Source of the DNA: Bordetella parapertussis
GTDB lineage: Bacteria; Pseudomonadota; Gammaproteobacteria; Burkholderiales; Burkholderiaceae_B
Direction of reading: 5' to 3'
Assembly (NCBI GenBank): GCA_945897365.1
Contig: CAMDFD010000011.1
Location: 62,001-126,000 of the forward strand
DNA length: 64,000 nucleotides
Part shown: piece by piece, positions 42,150-51,628 of the stretch
How the letters are laid out: every line of letters begins with the position of its first letter
How positions within the stretch are numbered: position 1 is the first letter of the stretch
Notes under the pieces: model-generated
What the model saw: only the letters and a program-made list of their open reading frames with translations
Told to the model about the DNA's origin: nothing
Databases searched by the model: none
Translations under genes and position numbers: made by a program

Positions 42150-43835
42150 TTACATCCGTTCTGGCGCCGAAACACCCAAAAGCTCGAGACCATTCGCGAT
42201 CACTTGGCGAGTCGCATCAGCCAAACGCAAACGCGCGTGTTTGAGGGCAATATCGTCGACCAGCACGCGCTCTGCGTTGTACCAAGCATGAAAGTCAGAA
42301 GCACAGTCACGTAACCAAAAGGCGACCAAATGCGGAGATAGTTCAACGGCCGCCTGCGTCACCAGTGCTGGAAACTCCGCCAAGCGCTGCATTAAGGCAA
42401 GTTCCGAGGGCGCCACTAACAACGCCGTTGATGCCGCATGCAATTCAGAAGTATTTAAGCCTGCTGTCGCCAGCATCGAGCAAATCCTTGCATGCGCATA
42501 CTGGATGTAATAAACCGGATTCTCTTCACTCTGTGAGCGCGCTAAGTCTACGTCAAACACAAACTCGGTATCAGCGCGACGCTGAATCAAAAAGAAACGA
42601 ACAGCGTCGCGTCCAACCCATTCAATTAAGTCTCTCAAGGTGACGTAACTTCCCGCACGCTTTGAAATTTTTACCTCTTCACCACCGCGCACCACTTTGA
42701 CCATTTTGTGCAAAATGTAGGAGGGGTACTCTGCAGGAATCCCCAGCGACAAGGCTTGCAAACCAGCCCGAACGCGCGCGACCGTTCCATGATGATCGCT
42801 GCCCTGAATATTGATCGCACGCGTAAAACCACGCTGCCATTTCGTGACGTGGTAGGCCACATCCGGGACAAAGTATGTATAGCCACCTTCGGATTTGCGC
42901 ATCACACGGTCTTTATCATCGCCCGTGCCAAGCTCCGTCGTGCGTAACCATAACGCACCTTCGCTTTCATAGGTATGGCCGCTCGCGATCAACTGATTAA
43001 CCGTATCCTCCACTCGACCCGAGGTATAGAGGGAACTCTCTAGGTAATAATGATCAAAAGCAAGGCCAAAGGCCTGCAAGTCCAAATCCTGCTCTCGACG
43101 CAAATATGTCACAGCAAAACGGCGAATATTATCGAGATCGCTCAAATCACCGTTTGCCAATACGGGCTCGCCGTCACTCGCGCTCACAGTCGCTTTGGCT
43201 GAAAAGTCTCGCGCGACATCCGCGATGTAATCTCCGCGATAACCATCTGCGGGGTACTGCGAAGAATTCGGCTCGATGCCCTGTCCACGCGCCTGCACAC
43301 TGATCGCCAGATTTTGAATCTGATTCCCAGCATCATTGTAATAAAACTCTCGGCTCACCTCAAAACCACTCGCATCAAACAAGCGACACAATGCGTCACC
43401 CAAAGCCGCCTGACGCGCGTGACCCACATGCAAAGGCCCCGTAGGATTGGCCGAGACAAACTCCACCAACACTTTTTGTGCTTTGCGTGGCGCGCGACCA
43501 AATGCTTGGCCTTGTTGGGCAATCGATTCCATGACTACGGTTCGAGCAACGTGTGTCAAACGAAAGTTTATAAATCCTGGTCCGGCAAGCTCGGCCTGGT
43601 CAATCAAACTGCGCGCTTGAGGGTCTTCCATCAACACCGCTAGAATTGCCTCAGCAAGCTCGCGTGGATTACGTTTGGCCGGTTTTGCCAATTGCATGGC
43701 GACATTCGTCGCTAAGTCACCATGTGCAGCAACCTTGGGGCGTTCAAGCAAAATGGAGGGCGTTGCATCGGGCAACACTGCGGTCACCGCAGCCTGGATA
43801 CGGGAAATAAGTGTGTTTTGTTGCTCGAGGAGCAT
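42150..43835 (-). CDS. argS: Arginyl-tRNA synthetase
   Basis: 561 residues from ATG 43835 (MLLEQQNTLISRI); an ATG at 43853 would add six residues. The N-terminal tRNA-recognition domain is followed by the HIGH region SANPTGPLHVGHARQA and a KMSK-like site KISKRAGSYVTL. The C-terminal DALR anticodon-binding domain ends in ADATRQVIANGLELLGVSAPERM. It opens the argS-SPOR-dsbA group and is divergent from the DUF1840 gene. Confidence 0.96.
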   Translation of the reverse strand: MLLEQQNTLISRIQAAVTAVLPDATPSILLERPKVAAHGDLATNVAMQLAKPAKRNPRELAEAILAVLMEDPQARSLIDQAELAGPGFINFRLTHVARTVVMESIAQQGQAFGRAPRKAQKVLVEFVSANPTGPLHVGHARQAALGDALCRLFDASGFEVSREFYYNDAGNQIQNLAISVQARGQGIEPNSSQYPADGYRGDYIADVARDFSAKATVSASDGEPVLANGDLSDLDNIRRFAVTYLRREQDLDLQAFGLAFDHYYLESSLYTSGRVEDTVNQLIASGHTYESEGALWLRTTELGTGDDKDRVMRKSEGGYTYFVPDVAYHVTKWQRGFTRAINIQGSDHHGTVARVRAGLQALSLGIPAEYPSYILHKMVKVVRGGEEVKISKRAGSYVTLRDLIEWVGRDAVRFFLIQRRADTEFVFDVDLARSQSEENPVYYIQYAHARICSMLATAGLNTSELHAASTALLVAPSELALMQRLAEFPALVTQAAVELSPHLVAFWLRDCASDFHAWYNAERVLVDDIALKHARLRLADATRQVIANGLELLGVSAPERM

Positions 43836-43991
43836 GGGCGTGGACTGTAGCAATGAGAAGAGTCAAATCATAGCCTGAATTATGTCTAGACCTACGGTCT
43901 CACAACCTTGAGCACACCGTGTCCCTTATCACTTAAGGGGTAGTACTATGGAAATAAGCCATACATTCAGCGGTCAACAAGGGAGGCCTTT

Positions 43992-44345
43992 ATGCTTGTT
44001 ACCTTTAGTAGTAAAGCCGGTGCGGATATTTTGATGTTGGCGCAACATGCCAAACCATTACTGACGATCATTGGAAAAACCGATGACAAAGACTTGCTTA
44101 CGCGTGGTGTTTTTATGCCTGAGCAACTCGACGCCGCTATTTTTAATCTTGATCACGCCATTGCGGCAGAGCCTAACCAACATCAAAACAAAGATGAACA
44201 TGAAGATGAGGACAGCGATTTGCCCAAAGATGCATTGGCGCTGCCCGTTGGCCTGAAACAACGCTCTTTCCCTCTTTTAGACTTGCTCAAGCGCGCACGT
44301 GCTCAACAAGTGCCGGTCATGTGGGAAGCAGGCTCAGGCTGGTAA
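43992..44345 (+). CDS. DUF1840 protein
   Basis: 117 residues beginning MLVTFSSKAGADILMLAQHA, the typical DUF1840 start. A Lys/Glu/Asp-rich spacer (about residues 60-76) separates it from the conserved C terminus LKQRSFPLLDLLKRA...VPVMWE. No function is known for the family, which seems mainly betaproteobacterial. GGGAGG lies 8 bases before the ATG. It is convergent with the iron alcohol dehydrogenase gene. Confidence 0.88.
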   Translation: MLVTFSSKAGADILMLAQHAKPLLTIIGKTDDKDLLTRGVFMPEQLDAAIFNLDHAIAAEPNQHQNKDEHEDEDSDLPKDALALPVGLKQRSFPLLDLLKRARAQQVPVMWEAGSGW

Positions 44346-44356
44346 ATCCCTTAGTG

Positions 44357-45511
44357 CTAATAGGCGCGCTCGAACAAAGCATTAAAGTCTGCAGCCGTCG
44401 TGTGGCGTGGGTTCCATCGGTTGTAATTGGCGGCCAAACATTGCTCAGACATTTCAGCAAACGTGTCGGGCGTAGCACCCACATCTCGCAAGCGACCGGG
44501 TATCCCCAGATCCGTACAGAGTTGGCGAATAGCCTCAACGGCCGTTTGTGCGGCATCCAGAGTAGGCAGGCGCTCGACCGGTCGGCCCATCGCGACCGCT
44601 ACGCGTGCGAACTTTTCAGGGCTCGCGAGCATGTTGAACTGTGCGACGTGAGGCAAACATACTGCGTTAGACAAGCCATGAGATAAATGAAAGCGTGCGC
44701 CAACGAACCGGGCCATGCAGTGCACATTACCTAGGCCCGTCTGCCCAAATGTAATGCCTGCCAGAGCCGAGCCCACCAACATATTGAGTCCCGCTTCTAG
44801 ATTTTCACGATTTGCGACAAACTGCCTAATGTTTGCCGAAAGCAATGCGATCGCCTGCAAATTAATCGCATCGGTCATAAGGTTGGCTTGACGGGAAACA
44901 TACGATTCGAAAGCATGCACAAAGGCGTCAATGCCTGAATGGGCAGCCACAGATCCCGGAACTGTTCGCAGGGCCAACGGATCCAAAATAGCGAACGCGG
45001 CGGGATTCAGTGAAGCATGTCGTATCGACATCTTGAGATTCTTTTCGGTATCCGAAATCACACATGAACCCGAAACCTCCGAGCCCGTTCCAGCTGTAGT
45101 GGGAATGGCTATTAAAGGAAGAGGCGCACGAGCAAATTTTTCGATGCCTTCATAGTCGTGGATCCGACCGCCGTTTGTCGCCAAAATTCCAACAGCCTTG
45201 GCGACATCTATGGTGCTTCCTCCACCGATCGCTAAAAGCGCGGTTGCCTTGTGCCCTTGGCAAACGGCATACGCTTTTTCTACTGTCTGCGCACTCGGAT
45301 CGGGTTCGATTTCCGTAAAGGAGGCGATCTCGACACTCTCGGCGATCAGCAACTTTTTGATGTGCATAAAAAAGTCGCTTTCAATCAACGCACCATCCAC
45401 CGCAATAAACAAACGCTGGCATTGAAGCTTGCGGACGATTTCAGAGATTTTTTTATAAGACCCCTCGCCCATATAGAGGGTCGTCGGACACAAAAAACTT
45501 GAAATCGTCAT
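44357..45511 (-). CDS. Iron-containing alcohol dehydrogenase
   Basis: 384 residues of the Fe-ADH family. The NAD-binding loop is GGGSTIDVAKAV near residue 97. Metal ligands are visible in SGIDAFVHAFE (Asp and His), and in HLSHGLSNAVCLPH (His). Typical roles are oxidation or reduction of short alcohols, diols or lactaldehyde; the substrate is not predictable. It lies 19 bases downstream of gyrB on the same strand, but there is no functional link. Confidence 0.9.
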   Translation of the reverse strand: MTISSFLCPTTLYMGEGSYKKISEIVRKLQCQRLFIAVDGALIESDFFMHIKKLLIAESVEIASFTEIEPDPSAQTVEKAYAVCQGHKATALLAIGGGSTIDVAKAVGILATNGGRIHDYEGIEKFARAPLPLIAIPTTAGTGSEVSGSCVISDTEKNLKMSIRHASLNPAAFAILDPLALRTVPGSVAAHSGIDAFVHAFESYVSRQANLMTDAINLQAIALLSANIRQFVANRENLEAGLNMLVGSALAGITFGQTGLGNVHCMARFVGARFHLSHGLSNAVCLPHVAQFNMLASPEKFARVAVAMGRPVERLPTLDAAQTAVEAIRQLCTDLGIPGRLRDVGATPDTFAEMSEQCLAANYNRWNPRHTTAADFNALFERAY

Positions 45512-45530
45512 CGCGCGCTAGCCTTATTTG

Positions 45531-47996
45531 TTACACGTCCAGATTCGCCGCTTGCAATGCATGCGTTTCAATAAAAGCACGGCGAGGCTCAACATTGTCG
45601 CCCATGAGTGTAGTGAAAATCTCATCTGCGGCGAGCGCATCCTCGATCTGCACACGCAACAAGCGACGCACCTTAGGATCCATCGTGGTTTCCCACAATT
45701 GTTCTGGATTCATCTCACCCAAGCCCTTGTAGCGCTGCTTGCTGACATTGCGATCCGCTTCGCTACGCAACCATTGCATCGCTTCGCGGAAATCCGCCAC
45801 CATGGATTCTTTACGTTTTTCACCTTCACCGCGTGCCACGACAGCACCCTTGCCGACCAAGCCCTGAAAGGTCGCCGCCGCGCGAGCCAACACTCCGTAA
45901 TCCGCGCCATTCACAAAATCTGAATCCAACACGGTGACGCGCACATTACCATGATGCTTGCGACGAACAATCAAACGGAATCTTTCTGAACCTTGGTGAT
46001 ATTCGGAAACCACATCCACCTGATTTGGCAGCAAAGGATCTTCGAGTGCCGCCTGCAACCGCGCGGCAGAGGCCTCCGCGTTTTCGGTTGAATCAAGTTC
46101 AACGGTCGCACCACCAACGATCGCTGACAATGTCGACTCATCCATAAATCGGCTCAGTCTCGCAATCACGCCATCCGCCATCACATACTGCTTCGCCAAC
46201 TCAGCAAGCGCATCACCTTTAATGGCCTCTGCACCTGCCTGAGGAACGAGCGAAGCCTCCTTTAAAGACACCTGCAACATGTAACTGGCTTCTTCTACCT
46301 CGTCTTTCAGGTAGCGCTCATCTTTGCCTGACTTCACTTTGTATAGAGGTGGCTGAGCAATATAGATATATCCGCGCTGAACCAGCTCGGGCATTTGACG
46401 ATACAACAACGTCAAGAGCAAAGTTCGAATGTGCGCGCCGTCAACGTCCGCGTCGGTCATGATAATGATGCGGTGATAGCGCAATTTGTCCACATTAAAG
46501 TCAGGACCTATGCTCGTTCCCAATGCTGTAATAAGTGTCGTGATTTGCTCACTTGCGATCAGTTTGTCGAATCGTGCTTTTTCAACGTTCAACACCTTAC
46601 CGCGCAAAGGCAAAATCGCCTGAAATTTTCGATCACGCCCTTGTTTGGCGGAGCCTCCCGCAGAGTCACCCTCGACGATATAAAGCTCACACAATGCGGG
46701 ATCTTTTTCTTGGCAATCCGCAAGCTTACCTGGCAAGCCTGCACCTTCGAGCACGCTTTTACGACGCGTCATTTCGCGCGCTTTGCGTGCAGCTTCGCGC
46801 GCGCGCGCGGCCTCTACAATTTTTGCGCACAAGGCTTTTGCATCGATCGGGTTTTCCAACAGCCACGACTCGAGCGTACGTGCTACAGCCTCTTCTACCG
46901 CAGGTCGCACTTCACTTGAGACCAGTTTGTCTTTCGTCTGGCTACTGAATTTAGGCTCGGGCACCTTAACGGAAAGCACACACGTTAAACCTTCACGCAT
47001 GTCATCGCCCGTTGTTTCAACTTTGGCGCGCTTGGCGAGTTCATTATCCGCAATGAATTTGTTCAAGATTCGCGTCATTGCTGCGCGCAAACCGGTCAAA
47101 TGCGTACCACCATCGCGTTGTGGAATGTTATTAGTAAAGCAAAGCACCTGCTCGTTGTAGCCATCGTTCCACTGCATCGCGACCTCAACACCGACGAGTG
47201 TCCCGCCCGCATTGGATTCTGTCGCGACAGAAAATACATTTGGATGCAACACCGTCTTGGAACGATTGATGTACTCGACAAAGCCTTTTACACCACCCAA
47301 AAACGCGAAATTTTCTTCTTTGCCTTGGCGCTGATCAATCAGTCTGATTTTGACGCCATTATTTAAAAACGAAAGTTCGCGCAAACGCTTAGATAGAATC
47401 TCGTAGTGATACTCGACGTTATTAAAAATCGTCGTATCCGCCAGAAAATGAACCTCTGTTCCGCGCTTTTCTGTTTTGCCCGTTACCGTTAAGGGCTGAA
47501 CACGCTCGCCCTGGCGAAACTCCATCTCATGAACTTGACCATTGCGACGAATCGTCAAGCGCAGCCAAGAAGACAACGCGTTGACGCAAGAGACTCCGAC
47601 GCCATGAAGACCGCCGGAAACCTTATAGGAGTTTTGATCAAATTTTCCGCCCGCATGCAGCTCTGTCAGAACGATTTCTGCGGCGCTGCGACCAAACTCA
47701 TCATCCTTATGAATGTCTGTCGGAATACCTCGGCCATTATCCGTCACCGAGATGGAGTTATCGCCATGAATTGTGACCACGATGTCGTCACAATGACCAG
47801 CCAATGCTTCGTCGATCGCGTTATCAACGACCTCAAACACCATGTGATGTAGACCAGTGCCGTCAGACGTATCACCGATATACATGCCCGGACGCTTACG
47901 CACAGCCTCCAGACCTTTGAGCATCTTGATCGAGTCTGCGCCATAGGCATCAAGATCTTCGGGGGTTTGATCTGGTACTTGATTATTATCTGACAT
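45531..47996 (-). CDS. gyrB: DNA gyrase subunit B
   Basis: 821 residues. The N-terminal GHKL ATPase has EVVDNAIDEALAGHCD, DNGRGIPTDIH and GGLHGVGVSCVNALS. The Toprim domain has CELYIVEGDSAGGSAKQGRDR and IIIMTDADVDGAHIR. The end has RYKGLGEMNPEQLWETTM. The length includes the proteobacterial insertion. It is the third gene of the tightly packed dnaA-dnaN-gyrB block, starting 2 bases after the dnaN stop. Confidence 0.97.
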   Translation of the reverse strand: MSDNNQVPDQTPEDLDAYGADSIKMLKGLEAVRKRPGMYIGDTSDGTGLHHMVFEVVDNAIDEALAGHCDDIVVTIHGDNSISVTDNGRGIPTDIHKDDEFGRSAAEIVLTELHAGGKFDQNSYKVSGGLHGVGVSCVNALSSWLRLTIRRNGQVHEMEFRQGERVQPLTVTGKTEKRGTEVHFLADTTIFNNVEYHYEILSKRLRELSFLNNGVKIRLIDQRQGKEENFAFLGGVKGFVEYINRSKTVLHPNVFSVATESNAGGTLVGVEVAMQWNDGYNEQVLCFTNNIPQRDGGTHLTGLRAAMTRILNKFIADNELAKRAKVETTGDDMREGLTCVLSVKVPEPKFSSQTKDKLVSSEVRPAVEEAVARTLESWLLENPIDAKALCAKIVEAARAREAARKAREMTRRKSVLEGAGLPGKLADCQEKDPALCELYIVEGDSAGGSAKQGRDRKFQAILPLRGKVLNVEKARFDKLIASEQITTLITALGTSIGPDFNVDKLRYHRIIIMTDADVDGAHIRTLLLTLLYRQMPELVQRGYIYIAQPPLYKVKSGKDERYLKDEVEEASYMLQVSLKEASLVPQAGAEAIKGDALAELAKQYVMADGVIARLSRFMDESTLSAIVGGATVELDSTENAEASAARLQAALEDPLLPNQVDVVSEYHQGSERFRLIVRRKHHGNVRVTVLDSDFVNGADYGVLARAAATFQGLVGKGAVVARGEGEKRKESMVADFREAMQWLRSEADRNVSKQRYKGLGEMNPEQLWETTMDPKVRRLLRVQIEDALAADEIFTTLMGDNVEPRRAFIETHALQAANLDV

Positions 47997-47998
47997 AT

Positions 47999-49108
47999 TT
48001 AGATCCGCATTGGCATGACGACGTATTTAAACGATTCGTCATCGAGCAAAGTGATAAGGGCTGAAGCGTTCGCATCGGGCATGATTGACCAGCGAATCGT
48101 TTCTGCTTTGACGTTAGCTAGAAAGTCCAGCAAATAGCTCACGTTAAAACCAACATCAAGAGCTTCGTGACCATAATCAATATCAATTTCTTCTTGCGCC
48201 TCTTCTTGCTCGGCATTGGTCGAGGAAATTTTTAGCACATGCTGATTTAGTTGAAGTCGGACACTTCTAAATTTATCCGTTGTCAAAATCGCTGCGCGCT
48301 GAAGACTGCCTTGGAGGATCTCGCGAGAGACATCGAAATGGCGGGTGTAATTTGTTGGAATGACCCGATTGAAATCGGGAAACTTGCCTTCAACCAATTT
48401 TGATACCAGTTCGACATGTCCAAATGAAAAACGTATTTGGCCGGGCGCGACATCGATCGTGACGGGCTCTTCACTATCATCAAGAAGGCGCTGCATTTCC
48501 AACACTGTTTTGCGCGGAATAATGATCTCATGCTTGAGCGTGACGCCTTCGACCGCCGTGGAGCTGTGCGCCAATCGATGTCCATCAGTCGCGACTGCGC
48601 GCAAAAGTCCGGGCTCGAAGACCATCAACATCCCGTTCAGGTAATAGCGAATATCTTGTTGCGCCATCGCAAAATGCACCATATTAAAAAGGTGCTTCAG
48701 CGTTTTACGTGTCATCGTAATTGACACATCCCAGCGATCTGGCTGGGTCATTGTCGGAAACTCAGTCGCAGCAAGCGTCTGTAAAGAAAAACGGCTTTTA
48801 CCTGACTGAATCGCAAGTTTTCCACTTGCCGTTGAGAGCTTTACGTCTCCCGTGTCGGGCAACGCGCGCAAAATATCCACAAACTTGCGCGCCGCAACAG
48901 TCAGGGACTCGGTATCTTGCCCAACGCCGAAGTTCGCATGCGTCGTAATCTGAACCTCAAGATCCGTCGCGATGAATGAAACCCGATCTGCCTCTTTGCG
49001 CAACAATATATTCGCCAAAATTGGCAAAGTATGTCTACGTTCAACGATTCCGGCGACGATCGATAACGGCTTTATAAGCGCATCACGGGGGGTTTGTACA
49101 AGTTGCAT
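47999..49108 (-). CDS. dnaN: DNA polymerase III beta sliding clamp
   Basis: 369 residues, the typical beta-clamp length, with three similar domains. Recognisable parts are MQLVQTPRDALIKPLSIVAGIVERRHTLPILANIL, GHRLAHS near residue 170 and the C-terminal MPMRI ending that lines the peptide-binding cleft. It starts 3 bases after the dnaA stop. Confidence 0.97.
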   Translation of the reverse strand: MQLVQTPRDALIKPLSIVAGIVERRHTLPILANILLRKEADRVSFIATDLEVQITTHANFGVGQDTESLTVAARKFVDILRALPDTGDVKLSTASGKLAIQSGKSRFSLQTLAATEFPTMTQPDRWDVSITMTRKTLKHLFNMVHFAMAQQDIRYYLNGMLMVFEPGLLRAVATDGHRLAHSSTAVEGVTLKHEIIIPRKTVLEMQRLLDDSEEPVTIDVAPGQIRFSFGHVELVSKLVEGKFPDFNRVIPTNYTRHFDVSREILQGSLQRAAILTTDKFRSVRLQLNQHVLKISSTNAEQEEAQEEIDIDYGHEALDVGFNVSYLLDFLANVKAETIRWSIMPDANASALITLLDDESFKYVVMPMRI

Positions 49109-49111
49109 GAA

Positions 49112-50548
49112 TTATCCCTTTAGAGTTTGTTCGAGCACATGCAGCGTATGATTAAGGTCTGCTTGTTTCGCACGCAAATCGGTAATTTTTCTCACTGCGT
49201 GTAAAACTGTTGTGTGATCTCGCCCACCAAACATATCTCCAATGTCAGGCAAGCTTTTTTGCGTCAGTTCTTTTGCTAAGTACATCGCAACCTGTCGCGG
49301 CATTGCTATGTTGGCAGGCCGTCGCTTTGAGTACATATCGGCGACTTTAATTTTATAAAAATCAGCAACTGTCTTTTGTATATTTTCAACCGTGACTTGT
49401 CCGCTTGATACCGAAAGCAAGTCTTTCAGCGCATCCTTACAAATGTCGACATTGGCCACATCTCTGCCATGAAATCTTGCGTACGCGACAACTTTCTTGA
49501 GGGCACCCTCAAGCTCTCGGACGTTGCTGCGCAAATGTTTCGCTATGAAAAAAGCGACCTCTTCGGGCATCGTGAGGCCCTCTTGTTCTGCTTTTCGCAA
49601 CAAAATTGCAACACGCATTTCGAGCTCAGGCGGCTCGATGGCGACGGTCAAGCCAGAGTCAAATCTTGAGATCAACCGACTATCAATACCCGCCAGCTCT
49701 TTAGGATATGTGTCGCTTGTAATAATAATTTGCTTGCGCTGTGCGACCATTGCTTCAAAAGCGTAAAAGAACTCTTCTTGTGTTCTGTTTTTACCTGAAA
49801 AGAATTGAATGTCGTCTATCAACAAGAGGTCTAAAGAATGGTAATAACGCTTAAAGTCATCAAAGGCTTTGCGTTGATAGGCTTTTACGACATCCGAGAC
49901 ATATTGATCAGCATGAACATAACGCACTCTTACGCTGTGCCCGGCAGCAACCATTGCATTGCCTATTGCATGGATAAGATGTGTTTTCCCGAGACCTACG
50001 CCGCCGTATAAAAAAAGTGGGTTGTATGACGTCCCAGGATTTTCAGCAACTTGAAGTGCGGCTGCTCGTGCGAGTTGATTCGCCTTTCCTGTTACAAAGT
50101 TATCAAACGTTAAATCTACATTAAGCCTTGACTTATCATCGACTGGAGTAGTGGTCGCCGCGACCCGCGTTATTTCCTGAACAACATTCGTTTCTGCTTG
50201 TCTGAAACTTGCTATTTTGGACACATCTGCTTCATTCCCGTATGGAGTACTAATAACGCTTCCACTTATTGGCGCACGTGGTCGTTCAGTTGGTGATGCG
50301 GGTAATTCAAACAGGACTTGTACAGGCTGAGCAAACCAAGTCGATGCAAACGCCTCTATTTGGTGTGAGAAATTTTTCTTCACCCAATCCAATTTAAATC
50401 TGTTTGGCGCAGACACACGCAACTGCGCCTTTGTTTTATCAAAGGCGAGGGGTACCAGCGGACGAATCCATGCGCTGATTTGCTGTGGGGGAAAGTCCTG
50501 CTCTAAATGAGAGATGCAGGATTGCCAAAACTCGTTCATGTCACTCAC
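49112..50548 (-). CDS. dnaA: Chromosomal replication initiator DnaA
   Basis: 478 residues from a GTG at 50548 with GAGG 8 bases upstream; ATG at 50539 is the other option. Domain I (about 1-85) ends in an IEAF... region; domain III has the AAA+ Walker A GGVGLGKTHLIHAIGN and Walker B LLIDDIQFFSGK; domain IV has the DNA-binding helix LPDIGDMFGGRDHTTVLHA. It opens toward rpmH on the other side. A DnaA box lies at 50585-50593 in its upstream region, consistent with self-control. Confidence 0.97.
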   Translation of the reverse strand: MSDMNEFWQSCISHLEQDFPPQQISAWIRPLVPLAFDKTKAQLRVSAPNRFKLDWVKKNFSHQIEAFASTWFAQPVQVLFELPASPTERPRAPISGSVISTPYGNEADVSKIASFRQAETNVVQEITRVAATTTPVDDKSRLNVDLTFDNFVTGKANQLARAAALQVAENPGTSYNPLFLYGGVGLGKTHLIHAIGNAMVAAGHSVRVRYVHADQYVSDVVKAYQRKAFDDFKRYYHSLDLLLIDDIQFFSGKNRTQEEFFYAFEAMVAQRKQIIITSDTYPKELAGIDSRLISRFDSGLTVAIEPPELEMRVAILLRKAEQEGLTMPEEVAFFIAKHLRSNVRELEGALKKVVAYARFHGRDVANVDICKDALKDLLSVSSGQVTVENIQKTVADFYKIKVADMYSKRRPANIAMPRQVAMYLAKELTQKSLPDIGDMFGGRDHTTVLHAVRKITDLRAKQADLNHTLHVLEQTLKG

Positions 50549-50584
50549 TGTTCAAACCTCGATTCTACCCTGTCGGGGCACAAG

Positions 50585-50593
50585 TTATCCACA
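50585..50593. promoter_or_regulatory. DnaA box upstream of dnaA
   Basis: TTATCCACA is a perfect 9-base DnaA box in the dnaA-rpmH gap. A TAGAAT hexamer on the minus strand (50567-50562) is a candidate dnaA -10, and the box sits where its -35 would be, so it could mediate repression by DnaA. It is the only perfect box in this gap, so the gap is probably not the origin. Confidence 0.6.
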
Positions 50594-50633
50594 GGGTCAT
50601 TCCGTATTTTTACGGATTGGTTTCTGTAAACAT

Positions 50634-50662
50634 TTGACTTATCTCGTGTTTTTTGATGAAAT
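50634..50662 (+). promoter_or_regulatory. Candidate sigma-70 promoter of rpmH
   Basis: TTGACT (50634-50639) and TGAAAT (50657-50662) are 17 bases apart and precede rpmH by 55 bases. The -35 is good and the -10 is weak (4 of 6). Confidence 0.45.
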
Positions 50663-50717
50663 GGAGGGCTTTTTAAGTTATTCCTAAACTTTTTCGCTCT
50701 TTGTTGGGCCCTTAATC

Positions 50718-50852
50718 ATGAAACGTACTTACCAACCCTCCGTCACCCGCCGCAAGCGCACGCACGGTTTTCGTGTTCGGATGAAAACTCGTGGTGGTCG
50801 CGCTGTCATCAACGCTCGCCGCGCCAAAGGCCGCAAGCGTTTAGCCGTCTAA
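50718..50852 (+). CDS. rpmH: 50S ribosomal protein L34
   Basis: 44 residues, the universal size, reading MKRTYQPSVTRRKRTHGF and ending AKGRKRLAV; very basic. It starts at the ATG of TTAATCATGAAACG. It is the first gene of the rpmH-rnpA-yidD-yidC-mnmE run and is divergent from dnaA. Confidence 0.98.
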   Translation: MKRTYQPSVTRRKRTHGFRVRMKTRGGRAVINARRAKGRKRLAV

Positions 50853-50910
50853 TACGGCTTGTTGCGAGGGCATGGTTACACCGACCTCACCCTCGCTCCT
50901 TCGCTCTGTG

Positions 50911-51294
50911 ATGTCTCGCGCCACGTATCCCGCGGCGGCGCGCTTGCACCGCCCGACCGAGTTTGCTGCGGCCCTTTCAGGCCGTCGTATTGCCCGTGGA
51001 GCTTTTTTTGTAGTAACCGCTCACTTACGTGCAAACACCTCTTCAGACTCACCTTCTGAACCTTTGTGCGCCCGTCTTGGTCTCATTATGGCCAAACGTT
51101 TTGCCCATCACGCCAGTACGCGAAACGCATTAAAACGCGTTGTTAGGGAAGCGTTTCGTACCAAGCGTTTAGATTTACCGCCCAATGACTTCGTTGTTCG
51201 TCTACACAAACGCATCGTTTCGATGTCCCTCACCGAAATCAAGCTCGCGGCGCGCAAAGAGGTCGATGCGCATTTTTTGCGAGCGCAACAATGA
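50911..51294 (+). CDS. rnpA: Ribonuclease P protein component
   Basis: About 127 residues from ATG 50911 (MSRATYPAAARLHRPTEF); an upstream ATG at 50872 gives an implausible 13-residue extension. The family signature is LGLIMAKRFAHHASTRNALKRVVREAFR, the basic RNR motif region that binds the RNase P RNA. It overlaps the yidD start by 4 bases (ATGA). The spacing from rpmH and the order are standard. Confidence 0.94.
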   Translation: MSRATYPAAARLHRPTEFAAALSGRRIARGAFFVVTAHLRANTSSDSPSEPLCARLGLIMAKRFAHHASTRNALKRVVREAFRTKRLDLPPNDFVVRLHKRIVSMSLTEIKLAARKEVDAHFLRAQQ

Positions 51295-51581
51295 TGCATT
51301 GGCTTAAAAAAATCTTGATTACTCCAATCAAGGCATATCAATTTTTACTTAGCCCGTGGCTTGGGCATTCATGTCGCTTTACGCCGAGTTGCTCCAACTA
51401 TGCCATCGAGGCAATTGAGGTGAGAGGTCCCTTTACGGGCCTGTTATTAGCTTTAAAACGTATTTCCCGTTGTCATCCTTGGTGCCAAGGAGGTCTCGAC
51501 CCAGTGCCCAAGTCAACGGCGCATCATCCTGATCTGAAACAAACCGATTCGGCATGTCAGCACCGCAACCGCTCTGATTAA
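51291..51581 (+). CDS. yidD: Membrane protein insertion efficiency factor YidD
   Basis: 96 residues with the family core LLSPWLGHSCRFTPSCSNYAIEAIEVRG and CHPWCQGGLDPVP, including the conserved cysteines. The amphipathic N terminus (KKILITPIKAYQF) fits its peripheral membrane location. It assists YidC in inserting membrane proteins. It overlaps rnpA and is 47 bases ahead of yidC. Confidence 0.95.
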   Translation: MMHWLKKILITPIKAYQFLLSPWLGHSCRFTPSCSNYAIEAIEVRGPFTGLLLALKRISRCHPWCQGGLDPVPKSTAHHPDLKQTDSACQHRNRSD

Positions 51582-51628
51582 CGCTAAACTGCCACCCTTC
51601 TCTGGTGAGCTTTTTTATTTAGGCAAGA

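Noticed and set aside
46395..47160. Several antisense frames over gyrB
   Set aside because: They are shadows of gyrB codons and show no initiation signals or domains.
50549..50717. dnaA-rpmH gap as the replication origin
   Set aside because: Only one perfect DnaA box is present and no pronounced AT-rich unwinding stretch; it is better explained by dnaA self-control and the rpmH promoter.
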